From: Pseudomonas fluorescens
GTDB lineage: Bacteria; Pseudomonadota; Gammaproteobacteria; Pseudomonadales; Pseudomonadaceae
Direction of reading: 5' to 3'
Assembly (NCBI RefSeq): GCF_900215245.1
Contig: NZ_LT907842.1
Coordinates: 62,001-126,000 of the forward strand
DNA length: 64,000 nucleotides
Below, piece by piece: positions 17,904 through 26,089 of the stretch. The position numbers and the translations under genes are program-made. How positions within the stretch are numbered: position 1 is the first letter of the stretch; each line of letters opens with the position of its first letter. Under the pieces are notes generated by a model. That model saw only the letters and a program-made list of their open reading frames with translations. It was not told the origin of the DNA and did not search any database.

Positions 17904-18635
17904 TCAGTCGAGCACCGAAGGGTCGGCGTCGATCATCAACTGCTTCATTTCTTCAAAGTGCTGCCGGGAAAAATCCGCGATACCTTCCCAGCCCCGTGCG
18001 GTTTTTTCCGCCACTTCATCCGACAGCACCCGCAGCGGCTGGCCGGTGGACCACGCCGTCACCAGAATCTGGCAGGCCCGCTCCAGGGTCCAGATGTCGT
18101 CGAAGGCCTCACCGATAGACGCCGCCGTCACCATCACACCGTGGTTACCCATCAACAAACGACGTTTGCCATCGAGCAAGCCGGCCAGGCGCGCGCCCTC
18201 GGCTTCGGTGTCCGCCATGCCGCCATACAATTCGTCCACGGCCACACGGTTGAAGTACCGCGCGGTGTTCTGGTCAATCGGCGGCACATGCGGCCTGGCC
18301 AGGCACGCCACTGCCGTGGTGTAGACCGGGTGCAAGTGCAACACCGCGCGGGTTTGCGGCAGCAGGCGGTGAATCTGCCCGTGGATGGACCAGGCGGTGG
18401 CGTCCACATTCGGGTGCTCGGCGCTGGCAGGATCGTCGGCGTTCAACAGCAACAGGTCACTGGCACGCATACGCGAAAAGTGCTTCCACTTCGGGTTGAG
18501 CAAAAACTGTTTGCCATCGGCCGACACGGCGGCGCTGAAGTGGTTGGCCACCGCTTCGTGCATGCCCACATGCGCAATGATGCGAAAGGTCGCCGCCAGG
18601 TCGATGCGCGTCTGTTCTTCAAGGGATAACGCCAT
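17904..18635 (-). CDS. Class II aldolase/adducin family protein
   Basis: 243 aa, ATG 18635 with GGAG eight bases upstream. The family pattern is clear: HVGMHEAVANHFSA near residue 22, zinc ligands in AVLHLHPVYTTAVAC, and GNHGVMVTAASIGEAFDDIWTLERACQ with the third His. Members cleave or decarboxylate sugar-phosphate-like or hydroxy-acid substrates using zinc; the substrate here is unknown. It lies in the operon between the binding-protein gene and DUF1028, so a role in breaking down the imported compound is likely. Confidence 0.88.
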   Translation of the reverse strand: MALSLEEQTRIDLAATFRIIAHVGMHEAVANHFSAAVSADGKQFLLNPKWKHFSRMRASDLLLLNADDPASAEHPNVDATAWSIHGQIHRLLPQTRAVLHLHPVYTTAVACLARPHVPPIDQNTARYFNRVAVDELYGGMADTEAEGARLAGLLDGKRRLLMGNHGVMVTAASIGEAFDDIWTLERACQILVTAWSTGQPLRVLSDEVAEKTARGWEGIADFSRQHFEEMKQLMIDADPSVLD

Positions 18636-18685
18636 GAATCGGTCTCCGCAAGGCGCGACCGCAAGGCTGCGGCCGCGCGCCAGGC

Positions 18686-19516
18686 TTACTGGGGCATCAG
18701 CGCCGCGATGTCGGCGTCGGTTGGGGCCTCAAAGTTGTACTTCTTGAGCAAGGCCGCGTATTCCGGGGTGGCGCGGTATTTTTCCAGCCCCTCGAGCAGG
18801 GCTTTCTTCACCGTGTCATTGCCCTTCTTCACGCCAAAGCCGTTCAGCACCGGGTAGATCAGGGTGTCGGAAGAAATCACCACGCGGCTGCCCAGTTTGT
18901 CGACCACACCACGGGCCACGGCGGCGTCGGTGATCTGCGCTTCCACCGCGTGGGCCAGCAACGCCTGAGTGGTTTGCGGGTCGGTGCTGTATTCGCTGAT
19001 CTGAATCGGCTTCAACCCCTTGGCGACGCAATAGTCAGTCGACAACTTGTTCATCTGCGCCAGCCATGACGTGGCGCCCATGGAGCCGATCTTGTGGCCG
19101 CAGAACTCTTCCGGGGTCTTGGGCTGGAAGGCGCTGTCCTTGAGGGTGAGGATCGACTCGCCGCTTTTCAGGTACGGGATCATGTCGATGACTTTGACCC
19201 GCTCTGCCGTGATGTACATCGACGAGTTGGTCAGGTCGAACCGCCCGGCCTGCAGGCCAGTGATCAGGTTGGGAAAACGCGTGTCGAGGGTCTCGACCTT
19301 GCGGCCCATGACCTTGCCCAGGCCGTCCATAAACTCGATATCAAAGCCGGCGGGTTTGTTGTTGTCCATGTACTCATAGGGAAAGAACGTCACATCGGAA
19401 CCGGCGATAAGCTTGCCTTCCTGCTGGAACGCCGAAGCCGCCAAGGAGGTCAGTGCAACCGCAGCGCCCAGCAGGCACACGGCAAGAGGGCGAACACTTT
19501 GTTTGGATGCTGTCAT
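18686..19516 (-). CDS. Amino-acid-type ABC transporter substrate-binding protein
   Basis: 276 aa from ATG 19516, with AGGT at suitable distance; an ATG two codons earlier is too close to it. The signal peptide has the core LAVCLLGAAVALTSLAASA-F. The mature protein has the family 3 solute-binding pattern: GSDVTFFPYEYMDNNKPAGFD, FPNLITGLQAGRFDL, YITAERVKVIDM, and VISSDTLIYP. It delivers a small amino-acid-like solute to the fused permease-ATPase encoded upstream in the same operon. Two cysteines (in EEFCGHK and TDYCVAK) may form a disulfide. Confidence 0.9.
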   Translation of the reverse strand: MTASKQSVRPLAVCLLGAAVALTSLAASAFQQEGKLIAGSDVTFFPYEYMDNNKPAGFDIEFMDGLGKVMGRKVETLDTRFPNLITGLQAGRFDLTNSSMYITAERVKVIDMIPYLKSGESILTLKDSAFQPKTPEEFCGHKIGSMGATSWLAQMNKLSTDYCVAKGLKPIQISEYSTDPQTTQALLAHAVEAQITDAAVARGVVDKLGSRVVISSDTLIYPVLNGFGVKKGNDTVKKALLEGLEKYRATPEYAALLKKYNFEAPTDADIAALMPQ

Positions 19517-19544
19517 GGTCATTACCTGCAAGGGTTTCAGGGGG

Positions 19545-20417
19545 TTAGGCAGTCGCGGAATCTTGGCCGGCCTGTTGCACAAAAAAGGACGCGCCACGGG
19601 GTTTTTGCGGCAAGCGCATCTGGTTGTTGGTGGCGCGCACCCAACCACTTTCTTCACCGGCCACCAACCGGCCGGCGTGTGCACTGGGCAGCGGGTTTTC
19701 GCCAAATGGCAGCGCGTCTTCAGCGGCGTATACGCTGATAAACAGGGTGCGCGGCAGTTCGGTCTCGTTAGGGCTTGATGCATGTAAAAGGCGCGTGTGC
19801 ATGAAGCACACCGAGCCGGCCGGGCCGTAACAGGCGACCGGTTGCTGGCAGTGTTCTTCGACCACCGCATCCTCCACCGAACCGGTGAACCGTTGGTTCT
19901 GCCAGTGCGACCAGAGCGGGCCTTTGTGGCTGCCGGGGATCACATTCAGCGGACCGTTTTGCGGGGTCACTTCACTGACCATCAGCAGGGCCGTCACAAT
20001 GTCGTCGTTGCTGTGGGGCGTGAACAGAAAGTCCTGGTGCCACTTCACCTGGGTCGCGGTGTGCGGCAGTTTCGAATTGATTTTGCTGTGATGAAAACGC
20101 GCGCCGCCCGCGCCGATCAACTGCGCAGAAATCGCGGCCATCCGCGAGTGCAACGCCACGCGCTCATACACCGGGGAAATCTCGGTGGGCGAACTCACCC
20201 GGCGCAATGACGGGTGATCCGGGCGGTGGTCGCCTTCCAGGTCAAAGCGGGCGCGACCGTCCAGCGTGGCGCCCCACCCCTGGTCGTGGCTGCGGCTCTC
20301 TTCCACCCACTGGTCAAAGTCATGTTGCAACGCGGCCACGTCGTTTAGCGACAGCACGCCTTCTACCACCAGGAATCCGTCGCGCTGGAACTGTTCGATT
20401 TGAGCTTGCTCGATCAT
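19545..20417 (-). CDS. Phytanoyl-CoA dioxygenase (PhyH) family protein
   Basis: 290 aa. Fe(II)/2-oxoglutarate oxygenase motifs: the facial triad HxD in VKWHQDFLFTPHSNDD, and the distal His in MHTRLLHASSPNE with a following LPRTLFISVYAAED strand carrying the 2-oxoglutarate-binding Arg. The N-terminus QFQRDGFLVVEGVLS is typical of the family. Hydroxylation of a small substrate is expected. It sits between the binding protein and the ABC transporter gene, so the substrate is probably the imported compound or a derivative. The C-terminus ends GQDSATA without extra domains. Confidence 0.9.
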   Translation of the reverse strand: MIEQAQIEQFQRDGFLVVEGVLSLNDVAALQHDFDQWVEESRSHDQGWGATLDGRARFDLEGDHRPDHPSLRRVSSPTEISPVYERVALHSRMAAISAQLIGAGGARFHHSKINSKLPHTATQVKWHQDFLFTPHSNDDIVTALLMVSEVTPQNGPLNVIPGSHKGPLWSHWQNQRFTGSVEDAVVEEHCQQPVACYGPAGSVCFMHTRLLHASSPNETELPRTLFISVYAAEDALPFGENPLPSAHAGRLVAGEESGWVRATNNQMRLPQKPRGASFFVQQAGQDSATA

Positions 20418-20444
20418 AGTGTTGTGTCCTGAACGTTAACGAGA

Positions 20445-21962
20445 TCACGCCAGCGAGACGTCCTTGAGGAACGCCTCCACGCGTGGGTTGTGGCCGCTGC
20501 GCAACGCCTGCGGGGTGTCGTCGCACACCACACGGCCTTTCTCCATGAACACGATGCGGTCGGAGACCTTGAAGGCGAAGTTCATCTCGTGGGTGACGAT
20601 CACCATGGTGATGCCCTCCCCGGCCAGGGCTTCGATGACCTGCAGCACTTCGTTGACTTTTTCGGGGTCGAGCGCCGAGGTGGGCTCGTCGAACAGCATG
20701 ATTTGCGGGCGCATCATCAAGGCGCGGGCGATGGCCACACGCTGTTGCTGGCCGCCGGACAACTGGTGCGGGTACTTCCAGGCGTGGTCGAGCATGCCCA
20801 CCTTGTGCAACAGCGCGTAGGCCTGTTGCTTGAGCGCGTCGGTACGCCCCAGGCGATGGTATTTGGGCGCCATCAGCAGGTTGTCGAGCACACTCAAATG
20901 CGGGAACAGGTTGAAGCTCTGGAACACCATGCCGATGTTCAGGCGATGCTCGGCGTGCTCGACGTACTCGGGTTTCTGCGCGCCGACTTTGTTGAGGTGA
21001 ATGAACGGCTGGCCATTGATCGTGATCTCGCCGTTGTCCAGCTGTTCAAGGCCATTGAGCAGGCGGATCAACGTGGTCTTGCCGGAGCCGGACGGGCCGA
21101 TCACCGACACCACTTCACCCGGCTGAATCTGCAAATTGACCGAGCCCAGCACTTCAATATCGTTGTAAGCCTTGTGCAACCGCGTGGCTTGCAACGCCGA
21201 TGCACCGGTGCTCGCCGGACGCTGCAACGCCGGGCCCTGTTGCGTGGCCAGGGCCAGCACCGCCGCGTCCGGCACACGGGACACGTTGCGTTGGTTGACG
21301 TCGAGAAAGCGCTCCAGGCGCTTGAGCAAAAAATCGAACACAGTGACGATCAACACATAGAAGAACGCCACCGCCGCCATGGTTTCGATCACCAGGAAGT
21401 TCTGCGAATACAGGCGCTGGCCGACCATCAGGATTTCGGTCAGCGAGATCACCGACACCAGCGACGTGAGCTTGACGATCGAGATGTATTCGTTGGCCAG
21501 CGACGGCAACGCCACCCGCAAGGCCTGGGGAATGACCACGCGCCACTGGGTGCCGAAGAACTTCAAGCCGAGCGCCCGCGCCGCCTCGCCCTGCCCTTTG
21601 GGAATCGACAGCAAACCGCCGCGATGGATCTCGGCCACATACGCCGTTTCGCAAATCACCAGCGCCAACAGGCCGGACCAGAACGGGTCGGCGAGCACCG
21701 CCGACGTGCCGGGCAGCGCCTGGGGCAAGTTGTAGATAAAGATCAGCAGCACCAGCAACGGCAAGCTGCGGAACAACCAGATATAGCCACGGGCCGGCAG
21801 GCTGAGCAGCGGCTGTTTGGATTGCTTGGCCAACGCCAACAGAAAGCCCAGGGCAATGCTTAAGAGCCAGGTCAGGGTGCTGAGCTTGATCACCGTCCAT
21901 GTGGCTCGCCAGAACTCGGCGTCGCCGAGCAAACCAAACAGGTAGTTCCAGTCGAATGTCAT
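20445..21962 (-). CDS. Fused amino-acid ABC transporter permease and ATP-binding protein
   Basis: 505 aa, a single-gene fusion of two normally separate subunits. Residues 1 to about 225 are a HisM/GlnP-type permease (WTVIKLSTLTWLLSIALGFLLALA, FRSLPLLVLLIFIY, and the EAARALGLKFFGTQWRVVIPQALR coupling loop). After a linker (about 225-255), the ATPase follows with Walker A GPSGSGKTT, signature LSGGQQQRVAIARAL, Walker B IMLFDEPTSALDP and VTHEM. The permease half is expected to homodimerise in the inner membrane. It is first in the operon with the dioxygenase and binding protein. Confidence 0.93.
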   Translation of the reverse strand: MTFDWNYLFGLLGDAEFWRATWTVIKLSTLTWLLSIALGFLLALAKQSKQPLLSLPARGYIWLFRSLPLLVLLIFIYNLPQALPGTSAVLADPFWSGLLALVICETAYVAEIHRGGLLSIPKGQGEAARALGLKFFGTQWRVVIPQALRVALPSLANEYISIVKLTSLVSVISLTEILMVGQRLYSQNFLVIETMAAVAFFYVLIVTVFDFLLKRLERFLDVNQRNVSRVPDAAVLALATQQGPALQRPASTGASALQATRLHKAYNDIEVLGSVNLQIQPGEVVSVIGPSGSGKTTLIRLLNGLEQLDNGEITINGQPFIHLNKVGAQKPEYVEHAEHRLNIGMVFQSFNLFPHLSVLDNLLMAPKYHRLGRTDALKQQAYALLHKVGMLDHAWKYPHQLSGGQQQRVAIARALMMRPQIMLFDEPTSALDPEKVNEVLQVIEALAGEGITMVIVTHEMNFAFKVSDRIVFMEKGRVVCDDTPQALRSGHNPRVEAFLKDVSLA

Positions 21963-22282
21963 CGTCGCGGTGCCTTGAACTCAAAAGAAGTTGATCTGCA
22001 TCGATGGGATGAGAGTCGTGGGGGGAGGCACTTGGGGTCAATTCGTAAAACCCGGCCCACTGGGTAGGCAGAACCTATGCAGCCAGGAAACACCGACATT
22101 CCCGTGTGGCCGCTGGCTTGCCTGCGATGGCATCAGCTGAGTGGACCTGCCACACCTCGGTGCCTGTATCGCAGGCAAGCCAGCTCCCACACTGAACAGG
22201 TGGTGCTGGAAGGTTTACGCCCTGCCCGAAACAGTGCGCGCCTGGATGCGCCACACCGCGCCCGCCACCTTTTGGTGCAAAC
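21963..22282. other. Gene-free stretch holding a REPIN
   Basis: No ORF with a supporting start was found in these 320 bases. The stretch contains the upstream region of the transporter operon (21963-22080), the REPIN at 22104-22192, and the 3' flank of the LysR gene. Confidence 0.6.
22104..22192. repeat. REPIN (inverted pair of REP sequences)
   Basis: GTGTGGCCGCTGGCTTGCCT with GCGAT (22104-22128) and ATCGCAGGCAAGCCAGCTCC with CACAC (22168-22192) are inverted copies of one REP, separated by about 39 bases. The same REP pair occurs at 59536-59622. Confidence 0.85.
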
Positions 22283-23257
22283 TCAGCTCACACCACCCAG
22301 CACCCGCACCGCATGCGGGTCAAAAAAGCTCGGCGGGGCCATGCCGGGGATGTACTGGTCGGACACAAACAGCCGGCAGCGCTCGGCAAACGCCGCCACC
22401 ACGCGCGGCAGCTGCGTGTTGCTCGCCGTGGCGTAGCCCAGCCGCATCGGCCGATGGGCGCCGGCCAGGCGCAGGCGAATCACGCGCTTGCCATCCTGGG
22501 ACAGGTTCGATTTGGGCCGTGCATTGGCAAACGAATAACCAATGCCATTGCCCACCATCGCCCGCACCGTTTCGAGGTTGGTGGAGCGCATGATGATGTT
22601 TGGCGTGGTGCCCGCCTGCATGAACAGGCTGAGGAAATAGTCGCGGCTCCAGGGCGTGTCGAGCAACACCACCGGATACGCCTCAAGGTCCTGCATGCTC
22701 ACCGCCGGCAGGTTCGCCAGCGGGTGATACTCGCCGACCATCACATACGGCGGCAGGTGCGCCAGGGGTTGGAAGTCGATGTCCGGGCTGGTCACCAGGT
22801 CGTAGGTCAGCGCGATGTCCAGCTCGCCGCTGCGCAGTTTTTCCAGCAGTTCCTCATGGTTGCCTTCGGCCTGGGTCAGCCGCACGCCAGGAAACGCACG
22901 GCCAAACCCGAACACCAACTCGGGCGTGATCATCGGCGCCAGCGACTCCAGGCAGCCCACCCGCAACGGCCCACGCACAGTGTTCAACGACTCCGAGGCG
23001 ATGGTGTAGAGGTTGGTCATCTGCTCCAGAATCAGCTTGGCCTCCTGCATCACCTGGCGCCCCACCGCCGTGAGGGAAATACCCTGCGCGTGGTGCCGAA
23101 TAAACAGCTGAATGCCCAGCTCGGCTTCCATATGAGTGATGGCCGCCGAGATGGAAGGCGACGACACATGGATGCGTTCAGCCGCAGCACTGATGCTGCC
23201 GGCCTCTCCCGACGCCACAAAATACTCCAGTTGACGCTGAGTAATCCGACTGAGCAT
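22283..23257 (-). CDS. LysR-family transcriptional regulator
   Basis: 324 aa. The N-terminal winged HTH reads ITQRQLEYFVASGEAGSISAAAERIHVSSPSISAAITHMEAELG, followed by the periplasmic-binding-like effector domain from about residue 90 (GPLRVGCLESLAPMITPELV). It lies between the leftward transporter/catabolic operon and the rightward RidA-AroQ-monooxygenase genes, so it probably controls one or both arms in response to the imported compound. No distinct T-N11-A operator could be fixed in the intergenic DNA (23258-23451). Confidence 0.92.
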   Translation of the reverse strand: MLSRITQRQLEYFVASGEAGSISAAAERIHVSSPSISAAITHMEAELGIQLFIRHHAQGISLTAVGRQVMQEAKLILEQMTNLYTIASESLNTVRGPLRVGCLESLAPMITPELVFGFGRAFPGVRLTQAEGNHEELLEKLRSGELDIALTYDLVTSPDIDFQPLAHLPPYVMVGEYHPLANLPAVSMQDLEAYPVVLLDTPWSRDYFLSLFMQAGTTPNIIMRSTNLETVRAMVGNGIGYSFANARPKSNLSQDGKRVIRLRLAGAHRPMRLGYATASNTQLPRVVAAFAERCRLFVSDQYIPGMAPPSFFDPHAVRVLGGVS

Positions 23258-23451
23258 TACGCCTGCCCCTCAACAATGACTGTAGGGGTCGCGTTGCAGG
23301 GTTCGTGCCGGGTCATCGCCGGCCCTGCGCTGTGCCGATGAGGGGCACAGGCTTCGGTTTTTCCTAAGCACTACCCCGCGCAAATGCTGGTTTCGCGAGA
23401 ACGAGGGCGATGTGAAGCTTGTTTCATCCCGCGTTCGATGAGTTGCCCGCC

Positions 23452-23874
23452 ATGCCCACCCACACCCGCATCCGCATGTTCAACACCCGCCAGACCTACC
23501 CTAACCAGGCGCTGGACAACGACCTGTGCCAGGCCGTGCGCGCCGGCAATACCGTTTATGTGCGCGGCCAGATCGGCACCGATTTCGACGGCAACCTGGT
23601 CGGCCTCGGCGACCCACGCGCCCAGGCCGAACAGGCGATGAAAAACGTCAAGCAACTGCTTGAAGAGGCAGGCTCCGACCTGTCGCATATCGTCAAAACC
23701 ACCACCTACCTGATCGACCCGCGTTACCGCGAGCCGGTGTATCAGGAAGTGGGTAAATGGCTCAAAGGCGTGTTCCCGATTTCCACCGGCCTGGTGATTT
23801 CCGGCCTGGGCCAGCCGGAATGGTTGATGGAAATCGATGTGATCGCCGTTGTGCCGGATGACTGGAGCGTATGA
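23452..23874 (+). CDS. RidA/YjgF/YER057c-UK114 family protein lacking the catalytic Arg
   Basis: 140 aa from ATG 23452 (an upstream ATG would add 11 residues). The fold markers are present: FNTRQTYPNQALDNDLCQAVRAGNTVYVRGQIG, QAMKNVKQLLEEAGSDLSHIVKTTTYLI and LMEIDVIAV. In RidA the imine-hydrolysing Arg lies in P-A-R-S; here the aligned segment is P-I-S-T, so Arg is replaced by Ser. This places it in a Rid subgroup without the classical 2-aminoacrylate deaminase residue. Its stop overlaps the next ATG (ATGA), and it opens the rightward arm of the cluster. Confidence 0.88.
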   Translation: MPTHTRIRMFNTRQTYPNQALDNDLCQAVRAGNTVYVRGQIGTDFDGNLVGLGDPRAQAEQAMKNVKQLLEEAGSDLSHIVKTTTYLIDPRYREPVYQEVGKWLKGVFPISTGLVISGLGQPEWLMEIDVIAVVPDDWSV

Positions 23875-23981
23875 AAGCGATGATTGCCCGCGAGCCGGGC
23901 GGGCCTGACGTGCTGCACCAGGTAGTGCGCCGGGTGCCGACGCCCCAGGCAGGCACAGTGCTGCTGACCGTCGCCCATTAA
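23871..23981 (+). pseudogene. Remnant N-terminus of a quinone oxidoreductase/zinc-type alcohol dehydrogenase
   Basis: A 36-codon ORF starts at the ATG overlapping the RidA-like stop and ends with TAA at 23979. Its product, MKAMIAREPGGPDVLHQVVR then PTPQAGTVLLTVAH, looks like the first 36 residues of the medium-chain dehydrogenase/quinone oxidoreductase family, which normally runs to about 320 residues. The rest is missing and the AroQ-like gene begins 14 bases later. It is best read as the fossil of a deletion inside the operon, though it is still in a position to be translated. Confidence 0.7.
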
Positions 23982-23994
23982 TAGGGAGAGCCCC

Positions 23995-24435
23995 ATGCCC
24001 CACCGCGTGTTTTTCCTCAATGGGCCGAACGCCAACCTCTACGGGCTGGACAAACACGGCACCTACGGCAGCGAGAGTTTCGCCAGCATCGAAGCGCGCT
24101 GCCAGCACCACGCCGCCGGGCTGGGCCTGGCCCTGGACTTTCGCCAAAGCAACCACGAAGGCGTGCTGGTGGACTGGATTCAAGAGGCCCGGCTGCACGC
24201 CGACGCCATCGTGATCAACGCCGCCGGGCTCACCTACAGCTCCGTGCCGATCCTCGACGCACTGCTGACGTTCGACGGCCCGATCATCGAAGCGCACATG
24301 AGCAACATCTGGCAGCGCGAGCACTTCAGGCATCACTCCTACGTGTCCAAGGCCGCCACCGGCGTGATCGCCGGGTTGGGGGCGTTGGGTTATGAACTGG
24401 CACTGACGGCGCTGGCCGCGTTGCTCAAACCGTAA
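23995..24435 (+). CDS. Type II 3-dehydroquinate dehydratase-like protein (AroQ paralogue with altered active site)
   Basis: 146 aa, preceded by AGGGAGAG. The AroQ frame is clear: FLNGPNANLYG, FRQSNHEGVLVDWIQ, VINAAGLTYSSVPILDAL, IIEAHMSNIWQREHFRHHSY and GVIAGLGALGYELAL. Against typical AroQ (LGRREPAVYG in M. tuberculosis) the lid reads YGLDKHGTYG: the catalytic Arg is replaced by Asp, although the lid Tyr remains. The substrate His in GLTHTS is Tyr, while the catalytic His (IEAHMSN) and FRHHS Arg are kept. A different substrate or weaker reaction is likely. It sits in a catabolic cluster, not with aromatic synthesis genes. Confidence 0.88.
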   Translation: MPHRVFFLNGPNANLYGLDKHGTYGSESFASIEARCQHHAAGLGLALDFRQSNHEGVLVDWIQEARLHADAIVINAAGLTYSSVPILDALLTFDGPIIEAHMSNIWQREHFRHHSYVSKAATGVIAGLGALGYELALTALAALLKP

Positions 24436-24513
24436 ATACCGGCTCGAAAACACCGCCAGCTTCCACACGGGATCTTCGGTGTTAAGACAACCCCTTACTC
24501 TCAGGAAACGCCT

Positions 24514-25764
24514 ATGTCCGTCGAAACAATCAACACGCTGGTAGTCGGCGCAGGCCAGGCCGGCGTCGCCATGAGCGAACACCTGTCCCTGATGGGTGTG
24601 CCCCACATCGTGCTGGAACGCCACCGCATCGCCGAACGCTGGCGCTCGGAGCGTTGGGATTCGCTGGTCGCCAACGGCCCGGCCTGGCACGACCGCTTTC
24701 CGGGGCTGACATTCGAAGGCATCTCGCCCGAAGCCTTCCCGCCCAAAGAGCGCATGGCCGACTACTTCGAAGCCTATGTTAAAAAATTGCAGGCCCCCGT
24801 GCGCACCGGTGTGGAAGTCCAACACGTGGAACGCCACGTGGGCCGCCCCGGCTTCAAAGTCACCACCTCCGCAGGCGTGATCGAGGCCAATAATGTCGTG
24901 GCTGCCACCGGCCCGTTCCAGCGCCCGTCGATGCCGGCTATCGTTCCCGCCACGGCGCCGGTGCACCAACTGCACTCCTCGGCCTACAAGAATCCTGCTC
25001 AGCTGCCCGAAGGCGCAGTGCTGGTAGTGGGCGCCGGCGCCTCCGGCTCACAAATCGCCGAAGAACTGCAAAAGGCCGGCAGGACCGTGTACCTCTCCGT
25101 GGGCGAACACTACCGCCCGCCCCGCGCCTACCGCAGCCGCGACTACTGCTGGTGGCTTGGCGCCCTGGGCTTGTGGGACGAAGTCAAAATACAGCCGAAG
25201 AAAAAGCACGTGGCCTTTGCCGTCAGCGGCTACGAAGGCGGTAAGACCGTCGACTTCCGCCGCCTGGCGCACCAAGGCATCAACCTGGTCGGCGTGACGC
25301 GCAGCTGGGACGGCGGCGTGATGACCTTTGCACCGGGCCTGGCCGACAACGTGGCGGAAGGCGACCGCGCCTACTTTGATGTACTGCGCGACGCCGACGC
25401 CTACATCGAAGCCAACGGTCTGGCGTTCCCCCTCGAACCGCAAGCCTGGCAGCTGCTGCCCGACCCGGACTGCCTGGTTAACCCGATCCTGAGCCTGGAC
25501 CTCGCCGAGGCCGGCGTGACCAGCATTCTCTGGGCCACCGGCTTCACGTTCGATTTCAGTTGGTTGAAGGTCGATGCGTTCGACGAAAAAGGCGAGCCGT
25601 TTCACAAGCGCGGGATCTCGGCACAAAGCGGGATTTATTTCCTCGGCCTGCCGAACCTGGTGAACCGCGCGTCGTCGTTTATCTATGGGGTTTGGCACGA
25701 CGCGAAGTACGTGGCCGATCATATTGTTTTGCAGAATGCGTACATGTCCTACAACAAGCCCTGA
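24514..25764 (+). CDS. Flavin-containing monooxygenase-like NAD(P)/FAD oxidoreductase
   Basis: 416 aa, ATG 24514 after AGGAAA. The FAD-binding motif is TLVVGAGQAGVAMSEHL (about 8-24) and the NAD(P)H motif is VLVVGAGASGSQIAEELQKAG (about 170-190). The end has LWATGFTFDFSWL, the conserved ATG segment of CzcO-type enzymes, and HKRGISAQSGIYFLGLPN. Oxygenation at N, S or carbonyl carbon is the family chemistry. It is last in the rightward arm of the cluster. The substrate is unknown; an amine from the ABC transporter arm is a reasonable guess. Confidence 0.9.
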   Translation: MSVETINTLVVGAGQAGVAMSEHLSLMGVPHIVLERHRIAERWRSERWDSLVANGPAWHDRFPGLTFEGISPEAFPPKERMADYFEAYVKKLQAPVRTGVEVQHVERHVGRPGFKVTTSAGVIEANNVVAATGPFQRPSMPAIVPATAPVHQLHSSAYKNPAQLPEGAVLVVGAGASGSQIAEELQKAGRTVYLSVGEHYRPPRAYRSRDYCWWLGALGLWDEVKIQPKKKHVAFAVSGYEGGKTVDFRRLAHQGINLVGVTRSWDGGVMTFAPGLADNVAEGDRAYFDVLRDADAYIEANGLAFPLEPQAWQLLPDPDCLVNPILSLDLAEAGVTSILWATGFTFDFSWLKVDAFDEKGEPFHKRGISAQSGIYFLGLPNLVNRASSFIYGVWHDAKYVADHIVLQNAYMSYNKP

Positions 25765-25879
25765 AACAGCAAGGTCCGAGGCGACAGCGCCTTGCTCCCT
25801 TGCCTACGCTTGCGTCAGAATCCGCCGGCTTGTGCGCTTGAGTGGGCGTCTCTAAGGTTGCTCGGTCGCTGAACACTCA

Positions 25880-26075
25880 GTGATCGGGTTTAGTAGCCTG
25901 GGGTTATTCCAGTCAGTGCATAAGCATCATCTTTCGGACGGTCTAGTCCGTGCTTGATGGTGGCTGTGTGCAGGGCGTCCTCGGGCGCGCCGGCTTTGTG
26001 GAATTCCCCGGTCTACTAACCTGCGCACAGCTGCCACCCCTTTGTTTAGTAGCTCAGAGGTGGCGGCCCTAAAGT
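25880..26075 (+). promoter_or_regulatory. Structured leader with alternative pairings upstream of the DUF6124 gene
   Basis: Part of a 325-base gene-free stretch (25765-26089). TTAGTAG occurs at 25890-25896 and again at 26046-26052, and its complement CTACTAA at 26013-26019 could pair with either. The second copy lies in the loop of a hairpin, GCTGCCACC (26030-26038) with GGTGGCGGC (26059-26067). A shorter stem CGGAC/GTCCG lies near 25938-25953. This suggests a structured 5' leader or small RNA. I recall similar upstream blocks before other Pseudomonas genes of this kind. No ligand can be inferred. Confidence 0.5.
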
Positions 26076-26089
26076 GGGAAATTCCAAGT

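Noticed and set aside
20490..21863. Long plus-strand ORF antisense to the fused ABC gene
   Set aside because: His/Gln/Arg-rich low-complexity translation is typical of the antisense frame of a high-GC gene; the minus strand encodes intact ABC motifs.
23371..24975. 534-codon minus-strand ORF across the Rid, AroQ and monooxygenase genes
   Set aside because: It spans three real plus-strand genes and their gaps with no domain; a composition effect.
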